Shown here piece by piece: positions 30,531-32,318 of a DNA stretch of 32,318 nucleotides. Source of the DNA: Clostridiales bacterium (GTDB taxonomy: Bacteria > Bacillota > Clostridia > Oscillospirales > CAG-272). The notes below the pieces were generated by a model. That model was not told the DNA's origin, made no database searches, and saw only the letters and a list, made by a program, of their open reading frames with translations. Location of the stretch: positions 47,060 through 79,377 of the forward strand of contig JAJQCT010000007.1 in assembly GCA_021202555.1 (NCBI GenBank), given 5' to 3'. Position 1 is the stretch's first letter; the number at the start of each line of letters is the position of its first letter. Position numbers and translations under genes: made by a program.

Positions 30531-31982
30531 TTATTTCAAATGAAACTCTCCTGTCGCGCGGTCAATATCTCCCGCGCCCATGACGATTATAACGTCGCCG
30601 TCTCCCGCCCTGCTCTCCGCGTAGGCGGCAAGACGCGCAAATTCGCCGCCCTCGCCGTCAAGCTCGCCGGACCACACGGCGTTCCCGCCGCGCTCCCGAA
30701 CAGCACGGGCAAGCATTTCCGACGATACTCCGTATATATCGTCCTCGCGCGCCGCGTAAATGTCTGCGACCGCAGTCGTGTCGGCAATCATAAGCGCATC
30801 CGCGAACTTATCGAAAAGAGCCTTTGTGCGCGTGTACGTATGCGGCTGAAAAATCACCGTGAGATGTCCTCCCGACAGCTTCGCCGCGCGAAGCGTCGCC
30901 GCGATTTCAGTCGGATGATGCGCGTAATCAAGATAAACATCGGCGCCGCTCTCGGTCACGCCCATATGCTCCATTCGCCTTGCGGCGCCTCTGAATCGGG
31001 AAAGACCCTCTTTTACGTGCAAAACGTCGATTCCCACGTTAAGCGCTGCCGCTGCCGCTGCCGCGACGTCCGACACATTGTGAAGCCCTGCCTCGTGAAG
31101 CGTTATCGTCCCCAGAGACTCACCGTAAAAATAAAGGTCAAATTCGGAGCCGTGCGCCGACAGCTTTATATTGTCTGCGAAAACGTCGTATTCCTCCCTC
31201 GGCATAAGTCCCTCGTCAAAGGATGTGCCGAATTTCACGATTTTGCAGCTATAATTGCCGTCTCGGATAACCTCGCGCACGTTTTTGTCGCTGTAATTGA
31301 CGACGGCAGTATCGCGGACACGCGAAAGACAGGCTGCAAACGAGGATTTCACCATATCAATATCCGTGAAATAATCGGGATGGTCCATGTCGATATTGAG
31401 AATTACCGCCGTTGTCGGATAAAATGACAAAAACGAATCCTTGTACTCGCACGCCTCGTAAAGAAAATATTCGCGCCCGCCGGCTCTGTATGAGCAGCCA
31501 AGCTCGTGAATGTCCGCGCCTGACGAAATTGTGGGATTCACGCCTGCCGAGATGAGAATTGACGCGCACATTGAGGTAACCGTGCTTTTTCCGTGCATTC
31601 CGGACACTCCGAGGCGGACGCCACAGTCATGCATGAGCCATCCGAGGTAATCCGCGCGTGAAATCCGCGGAATGCCGCGCTCTCCCGCGCGTGTATATTC
31701 GGGATTTCCGACGGGAATTGAAAGCGTATAGACGAGTACGTCCGCATTTTCCGCATTTTCGGCGGCGTGACCGATATGAACGGTAATTCCCTCGGCTTTA
31801 AGCCTTTCGGTGACGTGTGACGCGGCGCGGTCGGAGCCGGACACCTCATATCCGAGGGAGTGTGTGATTGATGCAAGCGAGCACATATTTATTCCGCCGA
31901 CGCCGAGGAAAAAGACGCGGCGCGCGTCATGCATGATTTTTTCGATTGCCTCCGCTCCGAGCCTTGTATTTGAGGTATTCAC
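30531..31982 (-). CDS. murC: UDP-N-acetylmuramate-L-alanine ligase
   Basis: 483 residues. N-terminal UDP-binding 'RVFFLGVGGINMCSLASITHSLGYEVSGSD', ATP loop 'GVSGMHGKSTVTSM' (Ser where many MurC have Thr), 'EACEYKDSFLSFYPTTAVILNIDMDHPDYF' (in parts: EACEYKDSF and NIDMDHPDYF), and C-terminal 'DYAHHPTEIAATL' and 'FQPHTYTRT' identify MurC. It adds L-Ala to UDP-MurNAc in the cytoplasm, the first peptide step of peptidoglycan synthesis. I chose the GTG at 31982 because AAAGGAG lies 9 nt before it; an open frame to 32060 runs through the promoter. The gene is monocistronic, away from a dcw cluster. Confidence 0.95.
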   Translation of the reverse strand: MNTSNTRLGAEAIEKIMHDARRVFFLGVGGINMCSLASITHSLGYEVSGSDRAASHVTERLKAEGITVHIGHAAENAENADVLVYTLSIPVGNPEYTRAGERGIPRISRADYLGWLMHDCGVRLGVSGMHGKSTVTSMCASILISAGVNPTISSGADIHELGCSYRAGGREYFLYEACEYKDSFLSFYPTTAVILNIDMDHPDYFTDIDMVKSSFAACLSRVRDTAVVNYSDKNVREVIRDGNYSCKIVKFGTSFDEGLMPREEYDVFADNIKLSAHGSEFDLYFYGESLGTITLHEAGLHNVSDVAAAAAAALNVGIDVLHVKEGLSRFRGAARRMEHMGVTESGADVYLDYAHHPTEIAATLRAAKLSGGHLTVIFQPHTYTRTKALFDKFADALMIADTTAVADIYAAREDDIYGVSSEMLARAVRERGGNAVWSGELDGEGGEFARLAAYAESRAGDGDVIIVMGAGDIDRATGEFHLK

Positions 31983-32031
31983 AGTTTGTTTCTCCTTTGA
32001 TTTGCGAGTTGTAGGTTTTATCAGTATTAAC

Positions 32032-32060
32032 AGTATATCACCCGAGGCGAAAAATGTCAA
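32032..32060 (-). promoter_or_regulatory. SigA promoter of murC
   Basis: Minus strand TTGACA (32060-32055), 17 bp, TGA-TATACT (-10 at 32037-32032), 50 bp before the GTG start. Confidence 0.87.
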
Positions 32061-32262
32061 GGGGAGGGCGGTGTCCGCGGACAGAAATCGCCGATTGTAA
32101 AGTGAAAGCTGTACGTCAGCACCAGATGATGGTGAGGCAAAAAAAGAGGGTGACTTTGCAATGCGGGGCGATACCCGCCGGATATATCTCCATACTTGAA
32201 AATAAATTAAATAGATTTAACCGTTTGTGAACACATGAGCCTGCTCGGCATAAAATCCGTTG

Positions 32263-32280
32263 TTTTTTTTTTTTTTTTTT
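32263..32280. repeat. Run of 18 T
   Basis: A pure T18 tract in the AT-rich last 250 bases, where I see no gene. It may be a slippage-prone tract or a sequencing/assembly uncertainty. Confidence 0.7.
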
Positions 32281-32318
32281 GATTAAAAATGTTGTCAAAA
32301 GCAATTTTTTGATTTTTA

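Noticed and set aside
30477-31427. 316-codon plus-strand frame opposite murC
   Set aside because: A shadow of murC; basic, low-information translation.
32116-32304. 62-codon minus-strand frame at the window end
   Set aside because: It begins in a poly-T/poly-Lys tract and has no ribosome binding site or family resemblance.

Overview
The window looks like a piece of a Clostridia-class Firmicute chromosome, probably an uncultured anaerobic gut lineage of about 50% GC. The evidence is AGGAGG-type ribosome binding sites, SigA promoters of the TTGACA-N17-TATAAT type (often with an extended TGn), a many-clustered [FeFe]-hydrogenase, Firmicute LexA boxes (GAAC-N4-GTTC) and Firmicute-type lipoproteins. 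I cannot name the genus.

Layout. 1-2968: the 3' part of a two-FtsX-domain ABC permease and an S1-domain RNA-binding protein. 3057-7966: a phage-derived module. Two perfect LexA boxes and a near-consensus promoter are followed by about 460 bp of hairpin repeats, a small tail-type protein with an apparent ATT start, a PKD/leucine-rich-repeat protein without signal peptide, and a holin. After a divergent YczE-family membrane gene comes an NlpC/P60-LysM endolysin. 8056-8640: a candidate small RNA of about 97 nt converging on rnpB (RNase P RNA, minus strand). 8673-10118: a second hairpin-repeat locus, a membrane-anchored protein of unknown function and an RsmC-like methyltransferase. 10160-11260: an XRE regulator. 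11454-18312: a two-gene [FeFe]-hydrogenase operon (HydA plus a NuoF-C/GltD fusion), divergent from an operon of a Crp/Fnr-type regulator and a three-gene SsuABC-like importer. 18400-21477: ppx-ppk1 polyphosphate genes. 21690-24885: a GH109-like Gfo/Idh/MocA protein, a third hairpin-repeat locus and a UraA-type permease. 24990-28776: a GH16 glucanase, a LysR regulator, and divergent from it an internally deleted iron-alcohol dehydrogenase coupled to a flavodoxin-aldo/keto reductase fusion lipoprotein. 28823-31982: an arylsulfotransferase-like lipoprotein and murC.

Two observations stand out. First, three separate intergenic regions carry the same architecture: an extended -10 box, 4-6 nt later hairpin A (14-bp stem, 3-nt loop), a 5-6 nt spacer (gtctgt in two units), then hairpin B (19-bp stem, 3-nt loop), then the next -10 box. 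Stem sequences differ between loci, but stem lengths and the C-(purine-N-A)-G loop are kept. The predicted transcription start falls at the foot of hairpin A, so each RNA would begin with a hairpin. I do not recognise this as a described repeat family. Second, the holin/endolysin/LRR module sits behind a double LexA box with no capsid, terminase, integrase or portal gene nearby. This suggests a DNA-damage-induced lysis or release cassette that has been kept without the phage.
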